A stretch of DNA of 64,000 nt from an uncultured Lachnospiraceae bacterium (GCA_910578825.1 CAJTSB010000005.1:1-64000), one strand, 5' to 3'. Shown: positions 23,470 through 32,589, counted from the first letter of the stretch. Notes: generated by a model from the letters alone, not told the origin. A program made the numbers and translations.

Positions 23470-24861
23470 ATGCAGTTTTGGATTGGTGTAGAGAATTTCG
23501 CAAAGATAGAGAGCGCAAGGGTTCGCGTTGATAATTATACGCTTTTCGTTGGACCGAATAACAGCGGAAAGACTTTTTTGATGCAGCTTGTGCAGGGATT
23601 GAGTGATAAAATTGTCAGGCTGTTGGAAGAAGACGCTATGGACATTCTTTTGGCAGACAGGATTGATGGATATAGTAAATATTTGTTAAATGCGGAGAAT
23701 TTTAGGCAATTTATTGCATACATCAACGAGAAATTGCATACAAAAAAAGAACAGCTCATCAAAGAGATTTTCGGAAAAGAAATTCCTATAGAGAAATTAT
23801 ATATTGATATGGAATTGGATAAGGATGTTTTTTATCAAATCGATATCACAGACAGAAAAAGTCTGGAAAATGATGAAGTGAAAAAATCTGTTTATATGGA
23901 TATATCTGATTTTTCCGTTTGGAATTCAGATAAGGAAAATAAATGGAAAATTGGTATGCTGTCTAAATGGGAAGGACTGAGTGGGAAGAGCAGACATTTA
24001 ACGATAAGAATTTCCATGGATGGTTCGGAAATATTTTCATTTCGAAGGGTATTTGAAAGATTGTTCGAAGAAGACAGCCTTTATCTGCCGGCGTCGAGAA
24101 CTGGACTTATGCTTTTGTACCGTGATTTTTTTGCCAACCGGAAGGATGATGACATTTCCTTTTGGATAGAAAATGGCGAGTTGGTAGATAACCGGGAGAG
24201 GTATGGCGGTTTGACGCAGCCGATCTATGAGTTCCTGCGTTTTTTGCAGACGTATGTGGAAGACGAGGAGTGGCGTGAAGAGTATGGAGATGAATTATCA
24301 TTTTTTGAAGATAAGATTATAGAAGGACATATCTCTGCGACGAAACAGGGGAAATTTTCTTATCATGCAAAAGATGATGATAACGTGGTTCCCATGCATC
24401 TTGCGTCCGCCATGATAAATGAGGTAGCCCCACTGGAACTGGCGTTAAGTTCTGAGAAACAGTATGGGAGGCTGATTATTGATGAGGCGGAGGCGAGCCT
24501 GCATCCGCAGAAACAGTTGGAACTGGTTCGTTTTCTGAATCGGATAAACAATAGTGGAATTAATTTAATACTCAGTACGCACAGCGACACATTTGTCTCC
24601 AAATTAAATAATTTGTATGTATTGTCGGAACTAGTAAAAGACAGAGGAGATATAAGCATTGTGGGACAATTTCAACTGGAGGAAAAAGACTTGATTCAAC
24701 CGGAAAAACTTTCTGTGTATGAATTTGTTTTTCAGGACAATGGAAAAAGCATGGTAAAGGAAATTGTACCGGATGCCAGGACAGGTTTCCAATTTGATTT
24801 ATTTGCGAAGTCTGCGATGGATGTTTATGGAGAAGCAGTGAGATTAGGGGAATACAATTAG
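23470..24861 (+). CDS. AAA ATPase, OLD/ABC-like (463 aa)
   Basis: An SMC/OLD-type ATPase. The N-terminal IGVENFAKIESARVRVDN is the usual opening strand, Walker A is GPNNSGKT (about residues 28-35), Walker B is LIIDEAEASLHPQKQ near 335-350, and the H-loop is LSTHSDT. There is a long helical insert and no Toprim nuclease domain. ATG 23470 follows AGAAGGAG. The stop TAG directly abuts the ATG of the next gene. Two-gene arrangements of this kind are common in phage-defence systems, where the ATPase controls an effector. The system is not identified. Confidence 0.85.
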   Translation: MQFWIGVENFAKIESARVRVDNYTLFVGPNNSGKTFLMQLVQGLSDKIVRLLEEDAMDILLADRIDGYSKYLLNAENFRQFIAYINEKLHTKKEQLIKEIFGKEIPIEKLYIDMELDKDVFYQIDITDRKSLENDEVKKSVYMDISDFSVWNSDKENKWKIGMLSKWEGLSGKSRHLTIRISMDGSEIFSFRRVFERLFEEDSLYLPASRTGLMLLYRDFFANRKDDDISFWIENGELVDNRERYGGLTQPIYEFLRFLQTYVEDEEWREEYGDELSFFEDKIIEGHISATKQGKFSYHAKDDDNVVPMHLASAMINEVAPLELALSSEKQYGRLIIDEAEASLHPQKQLELVRFLNRINNSGINLILSTHSDTFVSKLNNLYVLSELVKDRGDISIVGQFQLEEKDLIQPEKLSVYEFVFQDNGKSMVKEIVPDARTGFQFDLFAKSAMDVYGEAVRLGEYN

Positions 24862-25596
24862 ATGATAGATTTAAATACAAGATTGTTAAAACAGGGGGAG
24901 CAGATTCAGAAGAATGTGCTATACAGGATAAATGAAAGTGCAGTTATCCCGGTTAGGGAGAAACATGACAAAACTCCCAATGTAGAAGTTGTTAATCTGG
25001 CGTATGATTTGAAAGAGGGGCAATATGCGGTATTCGCAAATGAGTTTCACTCTTCAAATATTTCCAAACATGGATGTAAATCAACGGATATTCTTACCTG
25101 TCTGATAGATGACGATAAGAGAAAAATCTGTTCTTTGATAGCGGATATCAAAAAAAATATATCTGCATTTAGCGATGATTTGTTAAAAGATGGGGCTCTG
25201 ATGACAACAATAAAAGAGGTCGGAGAATTTATTGAACAGATTCATCATGCCATGCTGCATAAAGAAAGTTTTATTTTGTACCTCAAAGATGAAGGTTTTA
25301 CTGAGAAAACAGAGATAGGCATTGCAACGCAAAATTTTGAAGATGAGAAGTTTTTGAAAGCAGCGCAATTTCTTGAAATGGTAAAGGATATGCAAAAGCC
25401 GCATAATATGCAGCCCTTATTATGGTATAAATTTAAAAACAACCTTATGCCATATGTGAGTGAAACTGCTAAGTTGAGAAGATTTTCTAACCATGAAGTC
25501 GAAGTTTGTGGAAAACTTTATTTGTTGAATGTGTATTTGCTGGAGAAGGTAACGGATTTGGAATATGCAGTTGAAGTGGAAATGAAAATTTTGTGA
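24862..25596 (+). CDS. Unknown partner of the OLD-like ATPase (244 aa)
   Basis: Starts at the base after the ATPase stop codon, implying strict coupling. The protein is soluble, lysine/glutamate-rich and largely helical. Motifs are not recognised: VLYRINESAVIPVREKHDK near the start, NEFHSSNISKHGCKSTD near 55-70 and a C-terminal VTDLEYAVEVEMKI. No nuclease, Toprim, TIR or NADase motif is evident. It could be the effector or substrate-recognition subunit. Confidence 0.8.
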   Translation: MIDLNTRLLKQGEQIQKNVLYRINESAVIPVREKHDKTPNVEVVNLAYDLKEGQYAVFANEFHSSNISKHGCKSTDILTCLIDDDKRKICSLIADIKKNISAFSDDLLKDGALMTTIKEVGEFIEQIHHAMLHKESFILYLKDEGFTEKTEIGIATQNFEDEKFLKAAQFLEMVKDMQKPHNMQPLLWYKFKNNLMPYVSETAKLRRFSNHEVEVCGKLYLLNVYLLEKVTDLEYAVEVEMKIL

Positions 25597-25681
25597 TTTA
25601 TATATTACAATGTGATATAAACCTTTTGTTACTTTGGGGTGTTTTAAAAACCGTGAATATAGGAACCAAATTGTATTTTAT

Positions 25682-25710
25682 TTGACAAGGACAATAAAGA
25701 AAGATATACT
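25682..25710 (+). promoter_or_regulatory. SigA promoter of nrdR
   Basis: TTGACA at 25682-25687, a 17-base spacer and TATACT at 25705-25710. It sits about 58 bases before nrdR. Confidence 0.75.
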
Positions 25711-25767
25711 GAAATTAATGTTCCTACCAAAAGTGGAAATTAAAATCTGTACCAAGGAGGAAATTTC

Positions 25768-26220
25768 ATGAAGTGCCCATATTGCAGCAGTGATAACACC
25801 AGAGTCATTGACTCCAGACCGGCAGATGATAACAATGCAATCCGCAGGAGAAGGCTCTGTGATGATTGCGGGAAACGTTTCACTACATATGAGAAAGTCG
25901 AGACCATTCCACTGATTGTCATCAAGAAAGATGACAACAGGGAGCAGTATGACCGTTCCAAGGTGGAGGCGGGAATTCTGCGCGCCTGCCATAAGCGTCC
26001 GGTGTCTGCAGTGCAGATCAGTCATCTGGTAAATACGGTGGAAGTAGATATTTTCAACAGAGAGGAAAAAGAAATTTCCAGCTCAGAAATCGGAGAGATT
26101 GTCATGAACCACTTACAGAAGCTGGATCCGGTGGCATATGTGAGATTTGCATCCGTATATCGTGAGTTTAAGGATGTAAATACATTTATGGACGAGATAA
26201 AGAAAATATTGGATAACTGA
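25768..26220 (+). CDS. nrdR: Transcriptional regulator NrdR (150 aa)
   Basis: An ATP/dATP-sensing repressor of ribonucleotide reductase genes. The zinc ribbon CPYCSSDNTRVIDSR...CDDCGKRF (residues 3-35) and the following ATP-cone (IKKDDNREQYDRSKVEAGI) are textbook. Length is normal. It is followed after 32 bases by yqeG. Confidence 0.97.
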   Translation: MKCPYCSSDNTRVIDSRPADDNNAIRRRRLCDDCGKRFTTYEKVETIPLIVIKKDDNREQYDRSKVEAGILRACHKRPVSAVQISHLVNTVEVDIFNREEKEISSSEIGEIVMNHLQKLDPVAYVRFASVYREFKDVNTFMDEIKKILDN

Positions 26221-26252
26221 CAGGATAGTAAAACCTGGCGACGGAGGAATAT

Positions 26253-26759
26253 ATGTTAGAGAATTTATATCCTGATGAATATCTGGATTCCGCTTATGAG
26301 ATAGAATTTGACCGCTTTTACGAGGAAGGATACCGCGGAATTATTTTTGATGTGGATAACACGCTTGTGCCGCATGGCGCACCGGCGGATGAGCGGGCAG
26401 TCAGGCTGTTTGCACATTTGAAGGAGCTGGGGTATCAGTGCTGCCTTCTGTCGAACAATAAAGAGCCGCGCGTGAAGATGTTCAATGATGTCGTTCAGGT
26501 AAAATATATTTTTAAGGCGGGCAAACCAAAGGTTTCCGGTTATCGTCAGGCTATGGAGCTGATGGGGACGGATGCAGACAATACCCTGTTTGTCGGGGAC
26601 CAGATATTTACGGATGTGTATGGTGCGAACCGCGCCGGATTATGGACAATTCTTACCAGGCCGATTCATCCGAAGGAAGAGATTCAGATTGTTCTCAAAC
26701 GCTATCTGGAGAGGATTGTGCTGTTTTTCTATCGGCGGCATGTTAATAAATTGAAATAG
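26253..26759 (+). CDS. YqeG-family HAD phosphatase (168 aa)
   Basis: A HAD class IIIA phosphatase. The catalytic motif FDVDNTLVPHG has the nucleophile and acid/base aspartates, LLSNNKEPR is motif II, KP in KAGKPK is motif III and VGDQIFTDVYGAN is motif IV. It starts LYPDEYLDSAYEI as other YqeG proteins do. The physiological substrate is unknown. AGGAGG-like CGGAGG lies upstream. Confidence 0.92.
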   Translation: MLENLYPDEYLDSAYEIEFDRFYEEGYRGIIFDVDNTLVPHGAPADERAVRLFAHLKELGYQCCLLSNNKEPRVKMFNDVVQVKYIFKAGKPKVSGYRQAMELMGTDADNTLFVGDQIFTDVYGANRAGLWTILTRPIHPKEEIQIVLKRYLERIVLFFYRRHVNKLK

Positions 26760-26807
26760 CTATCAAATATAGAAAACAATTAAGAATGAATTTGAGGAGG
26801 AAATGAG

Positions 26808-27251
26808 ATGAAAATAGCAATTGGAAACGACCATACGGCAGTGGATTTGAAAATGGAAGTCATGGAGTATGTTAAGAACCTGGGACATGAGGTTGTAAAC
26901 CTGGGAACGGACAGCACAGAGAGCTGTCATTACCCGGTATATGGGGAGAAAGTTGGACGTGCCGTAGCAGCGGGGGAAGCAGACTGCGGGATTTTAATTT
27001 GTGGCACGGGAGTCGGGATTTCTCTGGCAGCGAACAAAATCAAAGGCATACGCTGCGGCGTCTGCTCCGATACGACGACCGCACACCTGATTAAAGAGCA
27101 CAACAATGCAAATGTGATTGCATTTGGCGCGAGGATTGTCGGAAACGAACTGGCAAAAGATATTGTAAAATCATATCTGGAGGCAGAATTCATGGGCGGC
27201 AGACATCAGACAAGGGTTGACATGATTCATGAGATTGAAGAAAAAGGTTGA
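26808..27251 (+). CDS. rpiB: Ribose-5-phosphate isomerase B (147 aa)
   Basis: Interconverts ribose-5-phosphate and ribulose-5-phosphate in the pentose phosphate pathway. The N-terminal IGNDHTAVDLK, catalytic Cys in ADCGILICGTGVGIS and C-terminal NVIAFGARIVG are diagnostic of the RpiB/LacAB family. The single-subunit form and length point to RpiB. Confidence 0.95.
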   Translation: MKIAIGNDHTAVDLKMEVMEYVKNLGHEVVNLGTDSTESCHYPVYGEKVGRAVAAGEADCGILICGTGVGISLAANKIKGIRCGVCSDTTTAHLIKEHNNANVIAFGARIVGNELAKDIVKSYLEAEFMGGRHQTRVDMIHEIEEKG

Positions 27252-27337
27252 AAATTCTTCCATTATAGTATAGAATGTAACAGGTGTGAGGGCGGGATGG
27301 CCCAATCTTATCAGATGAATTTAAGGAGGAAAATCGA

Positions 27338-27895
27338 ATGATTTCAGCGGGAGATTTCAGGAATGGCATTACGATTGAATTAGATAATAATATTTATCAG
27401 ATTATTGAATTCCAGCATGTAAAACCGGGAAAGGGTGCGGCGTTTGTCCGTACGAAATTAAAGAATATTAAGAACGGCGGCGTGGTTGAAAAGACCTTCC
27501 GTCCTACGGAGAAATGTCCGCAGGCAAGAATTGAGAGAGCGGACATGCAGTATCTGTATTCAGATGGAGATTTGTTCCATTTCATGGATGTTGAAACTTA
27601 TGAGCAGATTGCATTGGATGCGCAGGCAATTGGCGATGCATTGAAGTTTGTGAAAGAGAATGAGATGGTGAAGATGTGTTCTCATAACGGAAGTGTATTT
27701 GCAGTTGAGCCGCCTCTGTTTGTGGAATTGAAGATTACGGATACGGAGCCGGGATTCAAGGGGGATACGGCAACCGGAGCAACGAAACCGGCAGTCGTAG
27801 AGACTGGCGCAACTGTGTATGTGCCTCTGTTTGTGGAACAGGAGGATGTTATTAAGATTGACACGAGAACCGGAGAATATTTGTCGAGAGTATAG
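27338..27895 (+). CDS. efp: Elongation factor P (185 aa)
   Basis: Rescues ribosomes stalled on polyproline. Three OB-like domains are present. The modification loop reads HVKPGKGAAFVRTKLKN with Lys at the usual tip. The C-terminal GDTATGATKPAVVETGATV and VPLFVEQEDVIKIDTRTGEYLSR are signatures. AAGGAGG precedes ATG 27338, and a terminator follows. Confidence 0.97.
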   Translation: MISAGDFRNGITIELDNNIYQIIEFQHVKPGKGAAFVRTKLKNIKNGGVVEKTFRPTEKCPQARIERADMQYLYSDGDLFHFMDVETYEQIALDAQAIGDALKFVKENEMVKMCSHNGSVFAVEPPLFVELKITDTEPGFKGDTATGATKPAVVETGATVYVPLFVEQEDVIKIDTRTGEYLSRV

Positions 27896-27924
27896 AGTTT
27901 TTGACTGTTGGAAATGATATTATG

Positions 27925-27986
27925 AGGACTAAGTCAGAGGTACCCTACAGAAGAAAAGGGTGTCGCTGATTTAGTCCTTGTTTTTT
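27925..27986 (+). terminator. Terminator of efp
   Basis: AGGACTAA at 27925-27932 pairs with TTAGTCCT at 27971-27978, with inner TCAG/CTGA pairs, and a T-rich run follows. The outer stem words recall the terminator at 7083. Confidence 0.8.
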
Positions 27987-28006
27987 ATTAGGCAGACAAT
28001 ATTCGC

Positions 28007-28035
28007 TTGTGTCATTTCCTCTTTTGTATTATTAT
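28007..28035 (+). promoter_or_regulatory. Possible promoter of the nucleotidyltransferase-kinase pair
   Basis: TTGTGT at 28007-28012, a 17-base spacer and TATTAT at 28030-28035, about 75 bases upstream of the gene at 28109. The -35 match is moderate. Confidence 0.4.
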
Positions 28036-28108
28036 GGAAACAACAATACGAAAGTGTTCATTTTAGAAATGGGCAGTCATATTAAATTAGTTCAGGAGGG
28101 TTTTAATT

Positions 28109-29023
28109 ATGATCAAACCAACACTTGTAATCATGGCGGCGGGTATGGGGAGCCGTTACGGAGGATTGAAACAGATCGACCCTGTGGATGCGCAGGGACA
28201 TATCATTATGGATTTTTCCATTTATGACGCCATGGCGGCGGGATTTGAAAAAGTGGTATTTATTATCAAAAGGGCGAACGAGCAGGTGTTTAAGGAGAGC
28301 ATCGGTAACCGCGTCTCGCAAAAAATTCAGGTGGAATACGTTTATCAGGAGCTTGCAAAGATTCCGGAGGGATTTGAAGTTCCTGAAGGAAGGGAGAAAC
28401 CGTTTGGAACCGGCCATGCAATTCTCTGCTGTAAAGATGTGCTGGACGGACCTTTTGTGGTCATCAATGCAGATGATTATTATGGCAAACATGCGTATCA
28501 GGCGATTTATGATTATCTGATGAATCATCAGGATGATGAAAAGTATCGTTATACGATGGTGGGATATTCACTGAAAAATACGCTGACAGAGAACGGCCAT
28601 GTGGCGAGAGGAATCTGTAAGACAGATGCAGAGGGATTTCTCAGGGAGATAGTAGAGCGTACCCATATCGAGAAACGGGGAGAGGGCGCAGCGTTTACCG
28701 AAGATGATGGAAATACCTGGACGGAGGTATCTACCGACAGTATTGTATCCATGAATATGTGGGGATTTTCAAAAAGCCTGCTGAAGGAATTGGAAATCGG
28801 TTTCAAGGATTTTCTGCAAAATGAGCTGCCGAAGAATCCGCTTAAGGCAGAATATTTCCTTCCAACGGCGGTTGGAAAACTGTTGAAGGAGGAAAAGGCA
28901 AGTGTTCGTGTACTCACTTCAGAGGATAAATGGTATGGAGTTACCTATAAGGAAGATAAGAAGATGGTTGTCGATGCGATTGCCGGATTGAAGGATCAGG
29001 GTCTGTATCCGGAGGAATTTTAG
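28109..29023 (+). CDS. Sugar-1-phosphate nucleotidyltransferase family protein (304 aa)
   Basis: A GT-A-fold NTP transferase. The signature LVIMAAGMGSRYGGLKQ (nucleotide loop) is at residues 5-21, and the metal motif VINADDYYG near 117 is conserved. It is followed after 60 bases by an aminoglycoside-phosphotransferase-like kinase and then galE. In Bifidobacterium lacto-N-biose catabolism, NahK kinase, a uridylyltransferase and GalE act in series, so this enzyme may make a UDP-hexose or UDP-HexNAc from the kinase product. The substrate is inferred from context only. Confidence 0.85.
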   Translation: MIKPTLVIMAAGMGSRYGGLKQIDPVDAQGHIIMDFSIYDAMAAGFEKVVFIIKRANEQVFKESIGNRVSQKIQVEYVYQELAKIPEGFEVPEGREKPFGTGHAILCCKDVLDGPFVVINADDYYGKHAYQAIYDYLMNHQDDEKYRYTMVGYSLKNTLTENGHVARGICKTDAEGFLREIVERTHIEKRGEGAAFTEDDGNTWTEVSTDSIVSMNMWGFSKSLLKELEIGFKDFLQNELPKNPLKAEYFLPTAVGKLLKEEKASVRVLTSEDKWYGVTYKEDKKMVVDAIAGLKDQGLYPEEF

Positions 29024-29083
29024 AGCACGGGAATTTACTATGGAGGAAACTCAAAGAGCAGGAATGATATCTGGAGGGATTTT

Positions 29084-30187
29084 ATGATGAATATGAATTT
29101 ACTGGAGCAGGCGAAGGAGGTTACCAGCCATTTCTGCATACAGGGTGAAGCAGGAGAAATTTGTTCCTGGGGCAGCGGACATATCAACGATACGTTTCTG
29201 GTACAAGCCCAGGTACGTTATATCCTTCAGCGCATGAATCGAAGTATTTTTGAAAGACCGGTGGATGTAATGGAGAACATTACAAATGTTACTTCTTTTC
29301 TGAAGGAAAAAATCAAGAAAGCCGGCGGTGATGAATTGCGAGAGACGCTTACGGTTATTTTCTGCAAAGACGGGAACCCTTTCTATCAGGATGCGTATGG
29401 GGATTACTGGCGCATGTATTATATGATTGAGGATGCCATGTGTTACGATAAAGTGGAGACAGAGCAGGATTTTTATGAGAGTGCGAAAGCATTCGGAAAT
29501 TTTGGATGTCTTCTGTCAGATTATCCGGCAGAAACTTTGCATGAGACCATTCCGGGGTTTCACGATACCAAAGCGCGGTTCGACGTGTTTCAGCGTGCTG
29601 TGGAGGAAGATGTCTGCGGCAGGGCAAAGGAAACGGCGGCGGAAATACGTTTTTATCAGGAACGCAAGGACATTACCGGCGTGCTTGGACAGATGCAGGC
29701 GGAAGGAAAGCTGCCTTTGCGTGTGACGCACAACGATACGAAATTGAATAATATCATGATGGATAAAAAGACCGGCAAGGGAATCTGCGTGATTGATCTG
29801 GACACGGTAATGCCGGGGCTTTCCGTTCATGATTTTGGGGATTCCATCCGGTTCGGTGCAAGCACCGGGGCGGAGGACGAGCAGGATCTTTCCAGGGTAA
29901 GCTTGGATCTGCGTCTGTTTGAATTGTATACGAAAGGTTTTCTGGAGGGCTGTCAGGGCAGCCTTACAGAGCCGGAGATTGCCATGCTCCCGATGGGGGC
30001 GAAGGTCATGACGTATGAGTGCGGCCTTCGTTTCCTTACGGATTATCTTCAGGGAGATACTTATTTTAAAACACACAGAAAAGGGCATAATCTGGATAGA
30101 TGCCGAACACAGATGAAACTGGTGGCGGACATGGAGGCAAAGTGGCAGGAAATGGAAAAGATTGTATCACAGTGCCAGAAAATTTAG
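29084..30187 (+). CDS. NahK-like phosphotransferase, putative N-acetylhexosamine 1-kinase (367 aa)
   Basis: An APH/choline-kinase-fold enzyme. The catalytic loop is VTHNDTKLNNIMMD (Asp of HND and Asn), and the metal motif is VIDLDTVMPG. The N-terminal GSGHINDTFLV and YILQRMNRSIF blocks match the N-acetylhexosamine 1-kinase group that I know from lacto-N-biose pathways. Adjacent nucleotidyltransferase and galE genes support sugar-1-phosphate chemistry. No lacto-N-biose phosphorylase gene is in the window. Confidence 0.8.
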   Translation: MMNMNLLEQAKEVTSHFCIQGEAGEICSWGSGHINDTFLVQAQVRYILQRMNRSIFERPVDVMENITNVTSFLKEKIKKAGGDELRETLTVIFCKDGNPFYQDAYGDYWRMYYMIEDAMCYDKVETEQDFYESAKAFGNFGCLLSDYPAETLHETIPGFHDTKARFDVFQRAVEEDVCGRAKETAAEIRFYQERKDITGVLGQMQAEGKLPLRVTHNDTKLNNIMMDKKTGKGICVIDLDTVMPGLSVHDFGDSIRFGASTGAEDEQDLSRVSLDLRLFELYTKGFLEGCQGSLTEPEIAMLPMGAKVMTYECGLRFLTDYLQGDTYFKTHRKGHNLDRCRTQMKLVADMEAKWQEMEKIVSQCQKI

Positions 30188-30213
30188 TAAAATTTCAAGT
30201 AAACAAAAAGTTA

Positions 30214-30242
30214 TTTACTAAATAATGGAAATGTGCTATACT
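30214..30242 (+). promoter_or_regulatory. Promoter of galE
   Basis: TTTACT at 30214-30219, a 17-base spacer and TATACT at 30237-30242. Confidence 0.6.
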
Positions 30243-30299
30243 CAATTTAATGAAAAGTCAGCAACAGGCGGCAATGAAAATGACAGGAGGTAGATGATT

Positions 30300-31316
30300 A
30301 TGGCAATTTTAGTAACAGGCGGAGCGGGATATATTGGCAGCCACACATGCATTGAGCTGATTCACGCAGGATATGAAGTGGTTGTAGTGGATAATCTGGT
30401 AAATTCCAGCGAGGAAGCAGTAAAGCGCGTGGAGAAGATTACCGGAGCGAAGGTTCCATTTTACCAGGTAGATATTCTGGATGCGCAGGCGCTGGAAAAG
30501 GTATTTGAGAAAGAAAAGATTGACAGCGTGATTCATTTTGCCGGATTGAAGGCAGTGGGAGAATCGGTACAGAAACCTCTGGAGTATTATCACAACAATA
30601 TTACAGGAACTTTGATTTTATGCGACGTAATGCGTAAACATGGCGTGAAGAATATCATTTTCTCTTCTTCCGCGACCGTATACGGAGATCCGGCAATCAT
30701 TCCGATTACCGAGGAATGCCCGAAAGGACAGATTACGAATCCGTATGGACAGACGAAAGGCATGTTAGAGCAGATTTTGACAGATTTCCATGTGGCAGAC
30801 CCGGAGTGGAATGTTGTGCTCCTTCGCTATTTTAATCCAATCGGCGCGCATGAAAGCGGAATTATCGGGGAGGATCCCAAGGGAATCCCCAACAATCTGG
30901 TACCCTATATCGCACAGGTTGCAGTTGGCAAGCTGGAACGTTTGGGTGTATTTGGAGATGATTACGATACGCCGGATGGCACTGGCGTCCGTGATTATAT
31001 CCATGTCGTAGATCTGGCCAGGGGACATGTAAAGGCATTGAAGAAGATTGAAGACAAATCCGGCGTGACGATTTATAATCTTGGAACCGGAAAGGGCTAC
31101 AGTGTGCTGGATGTGGTGAAAGCGTATGAGAAGGCATGTGGTAAGCCGATTCCTTATGAGATAAAACCGAGAAGGGCCGGGGATATCGCAACCTGTTATG
31201 CGGATGCCTCAAAGGCGAAAGCAGAGCTGGGCTGGGAGGCTGAGTTTGGCATTGACAGGATGTGCGCGGATTCCTGGAGATGGCAGAGCATGAATCCGGA
31301 CGGCTATCGCAGCTGA
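30300..31316 (+). CDS. galE: UDP-glucose 4-epimerase (338 aa)
   Basis: Interconverts UDP-glucose and UDP-galactose (often also the HexNAc forms). It has the NAD-binding GGAGYIGSHT at residues 7-16, catalytic Ser in FSSSATVYG with the YxxxK motif YGQTK, and C-terminal WRWQSMNPDGY. I prefer ATG 30300, nine bases after AGGAGG, over ATG 30294, which is only three bases away. The resulting 338 aa equals the classical GalE length. Confidence 0.95.
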   Translation: MAILVTGGAGYIGSHTCIELIHAGYEVVVVDNLVNSSEEAVKRVEKITGAKVPFYQVDILDAQALEKVFEKEKIDSVIHFAGLKAVGESVQKPLEYYHNNITGTLILCDVMRKHGVKNIIFSSSATVYGDPAIIPITEECPKGQITNPYGQTKGMLEQILTDFHVADPEWNVVLLRYFNPIGAHESGIIGEDPKGIPNNLVPYIAQVAVGKLERLGVFGDDYDTPDGTGVRDYIHVVDLARGHVKALKKIEDKSGVTIYNLGTGKGYSVLDVVKAYEKACGKPIPYEIKPRRAGDIATCYADASKAKAELGWEAEFGIDRMCADSWRWQSMNPDGYRS

Positions 31317-31342
31317 CAACAAATATAATATAGAAATAAAAG

Positions 31343-31390
31343 AAAGAGGGAATTTCGAAACTTATCAGGTTTCGGAGATTCCCTCTTTTT
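31343..31390. terminator. Bidirectional terminator between galE and the HD-GYP-like gene
   Basis: AAAGAGGGAAT at 31343-31353 pairs with ATTCCCTCTTT at 31378-31388, with an inner GAAAC/GTTTC stem. T-rich on one side and A-rich on the other, so it can serve both convergent genes. Confidence 0.8.
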
Positions 31391-31410
31391 TGCTATCCTG
31401 TAAGTGATGC

Positions 31411-32589
31411 TTAAATTCTTCCGGCTGCGGCAAGTTGTTTTCTTTTTTGCAGATAGCGTATCGTAGTCTCCCTGGTGCGGGCGTCGGTTTTGTATTGTTT
31501 AAAGGTGTCGCGGTCCACTTTGAGGCGTACATCCATGGTCTTCATCACATCCGTGATATGCATACTCTTCTGGAATTTGGACTCCGCAAAATCAATCCGC
31601 TGGTTGTTGGAGAAAAGGACAACCACGGGTTGTGCGTAATTTTTATGGTTTTCCGCAATAATGATTCCTCTCTGTCCATTGGAAAATTCCACGCAACGGC
31701 CGTCGGGCAGGATATGAATGCTCTGGATTAATGCCGTAACGAAAGGAGCCGGATAATGGTCCGTATGCTTGCGCAGAAGACGGACGGCAGTAAGCTCGGA
31801 GACCGGTTCGCGATCCAGATGCATGGAAGTCATTTCATCAAATGCACTTGCCGTATGCAGAACGTGGGTTCCGTTCTTCCAGCGGATTTTGGGCGGCATG
31901 GGAGAAGAAACACTCTGTGGCAGCCTTGCCATCTGGCCTACAATTTTCAAGGTCAAATCCGGAAATTTATAGTCGTTGTAATCCGGGTGCAGCATCTGGT
32001 AGCCTTTTTCCAGATAACCGCGTATGATGCGATGTTCGTCCGGGGACAAAAGGCTGTCGCCCTTTTCCAGAATTTCGTCCGGTACCAGAAGGCGTCCGGC
32101 GTCATAGAGCAATGCGGCGCATACGATGGCAAACTGTTCCGGATAGGCATACTGGAGCTTATTTACCATCATGGCAGCCAGGATTGCTGTATTCAGGCAG
32201 TGTTTGTAGACGTAATCGCCATTGCTGCGCAGTGTGGCTGCAAAATGCAGTTTGTTTTCCGAATTGCCGAATTTGCGCAGAATTTCCTTTGCCATTGACT
32301 GGATATTCTGCGGTTTCATATTGTTCAAAAGTAAGGTCAGGTCATCTTTCAACTGAAAGGTGGAGACGGTGAGAAAACGTTCCAGTTCCACGTCTTCGTC
32401 GGAGAGCGGAGGAACCGGCTCTGCAGGCTCCAGAATGTAAAGCCCCCACAGACCGAATTTCTCGATGCTGGCAATACCCTGAGGCGTCAGCCGTGTGTCG
32501 CGTTCATAGAGCATGACGCCGTTTTTATTATAAATAGGGCGGGCAAGACGCATGCCCGGCCGAACGTGATTGATTTTAATATATTGCAC
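31411..32589 (-). CDS. Degenerate HD-GYP domain protein (392 aa)
   Basis: The layout is that of HD-GYP c-di-GMP phosphodiesterases: an N-terminal leader (VRPGMRLARPIYNKNGVML), a central HD-type helical domain and a C-terminal extension. However, the expected HD pair reads LLYDAGRLLVPDEIL (Tyr replaces His), and no GYP motif follows, although the upstream His in YKHCLNTAILAAMM and the SPDEHRIIRGYLEKGYQML segment are kept. It is probably catalytically dead and may bind c-di-GMP or act as a scaffold. The start is GTG at 32589, with GGAGG upstream on this strand. Single gene, convergent with galE. Confidence 0.8.
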   Translation of the reverse strand: MQYIKINHVRPGMRLARPIYNKNGVMLYERDTRLTPQGIASIEKFGLWGLYILEPAEPVPPLSDEDVELERFLTVSTFQLKDDLTLLLNNMKPQNIQSMAKEILRKFGNSENKLHFAATLRSNGDYVYKHCLNTAILAAMMVNKLQYAYPEQFAIVCAALLYDAGRLLVPDEILEKGDSLLSPDEHRIIRGYLEKGYQMLHPDYNDYKFPDLTLKIVGQMARLPQSVSSPMPPKIRWKNGTHVLHTASAFDEMTSMHLDREPVSELTAVRLLRKHTDHYPAPFVTALIQSIHILPDGRCVEFSNGQRGIIIAENHKNYAQPVVVLFSNNQRIDFAESKFQKSMHITDVMKTMDVRLKVDRDTFKQYKTDARTRETTIRYLQKRKQLAAAGRI

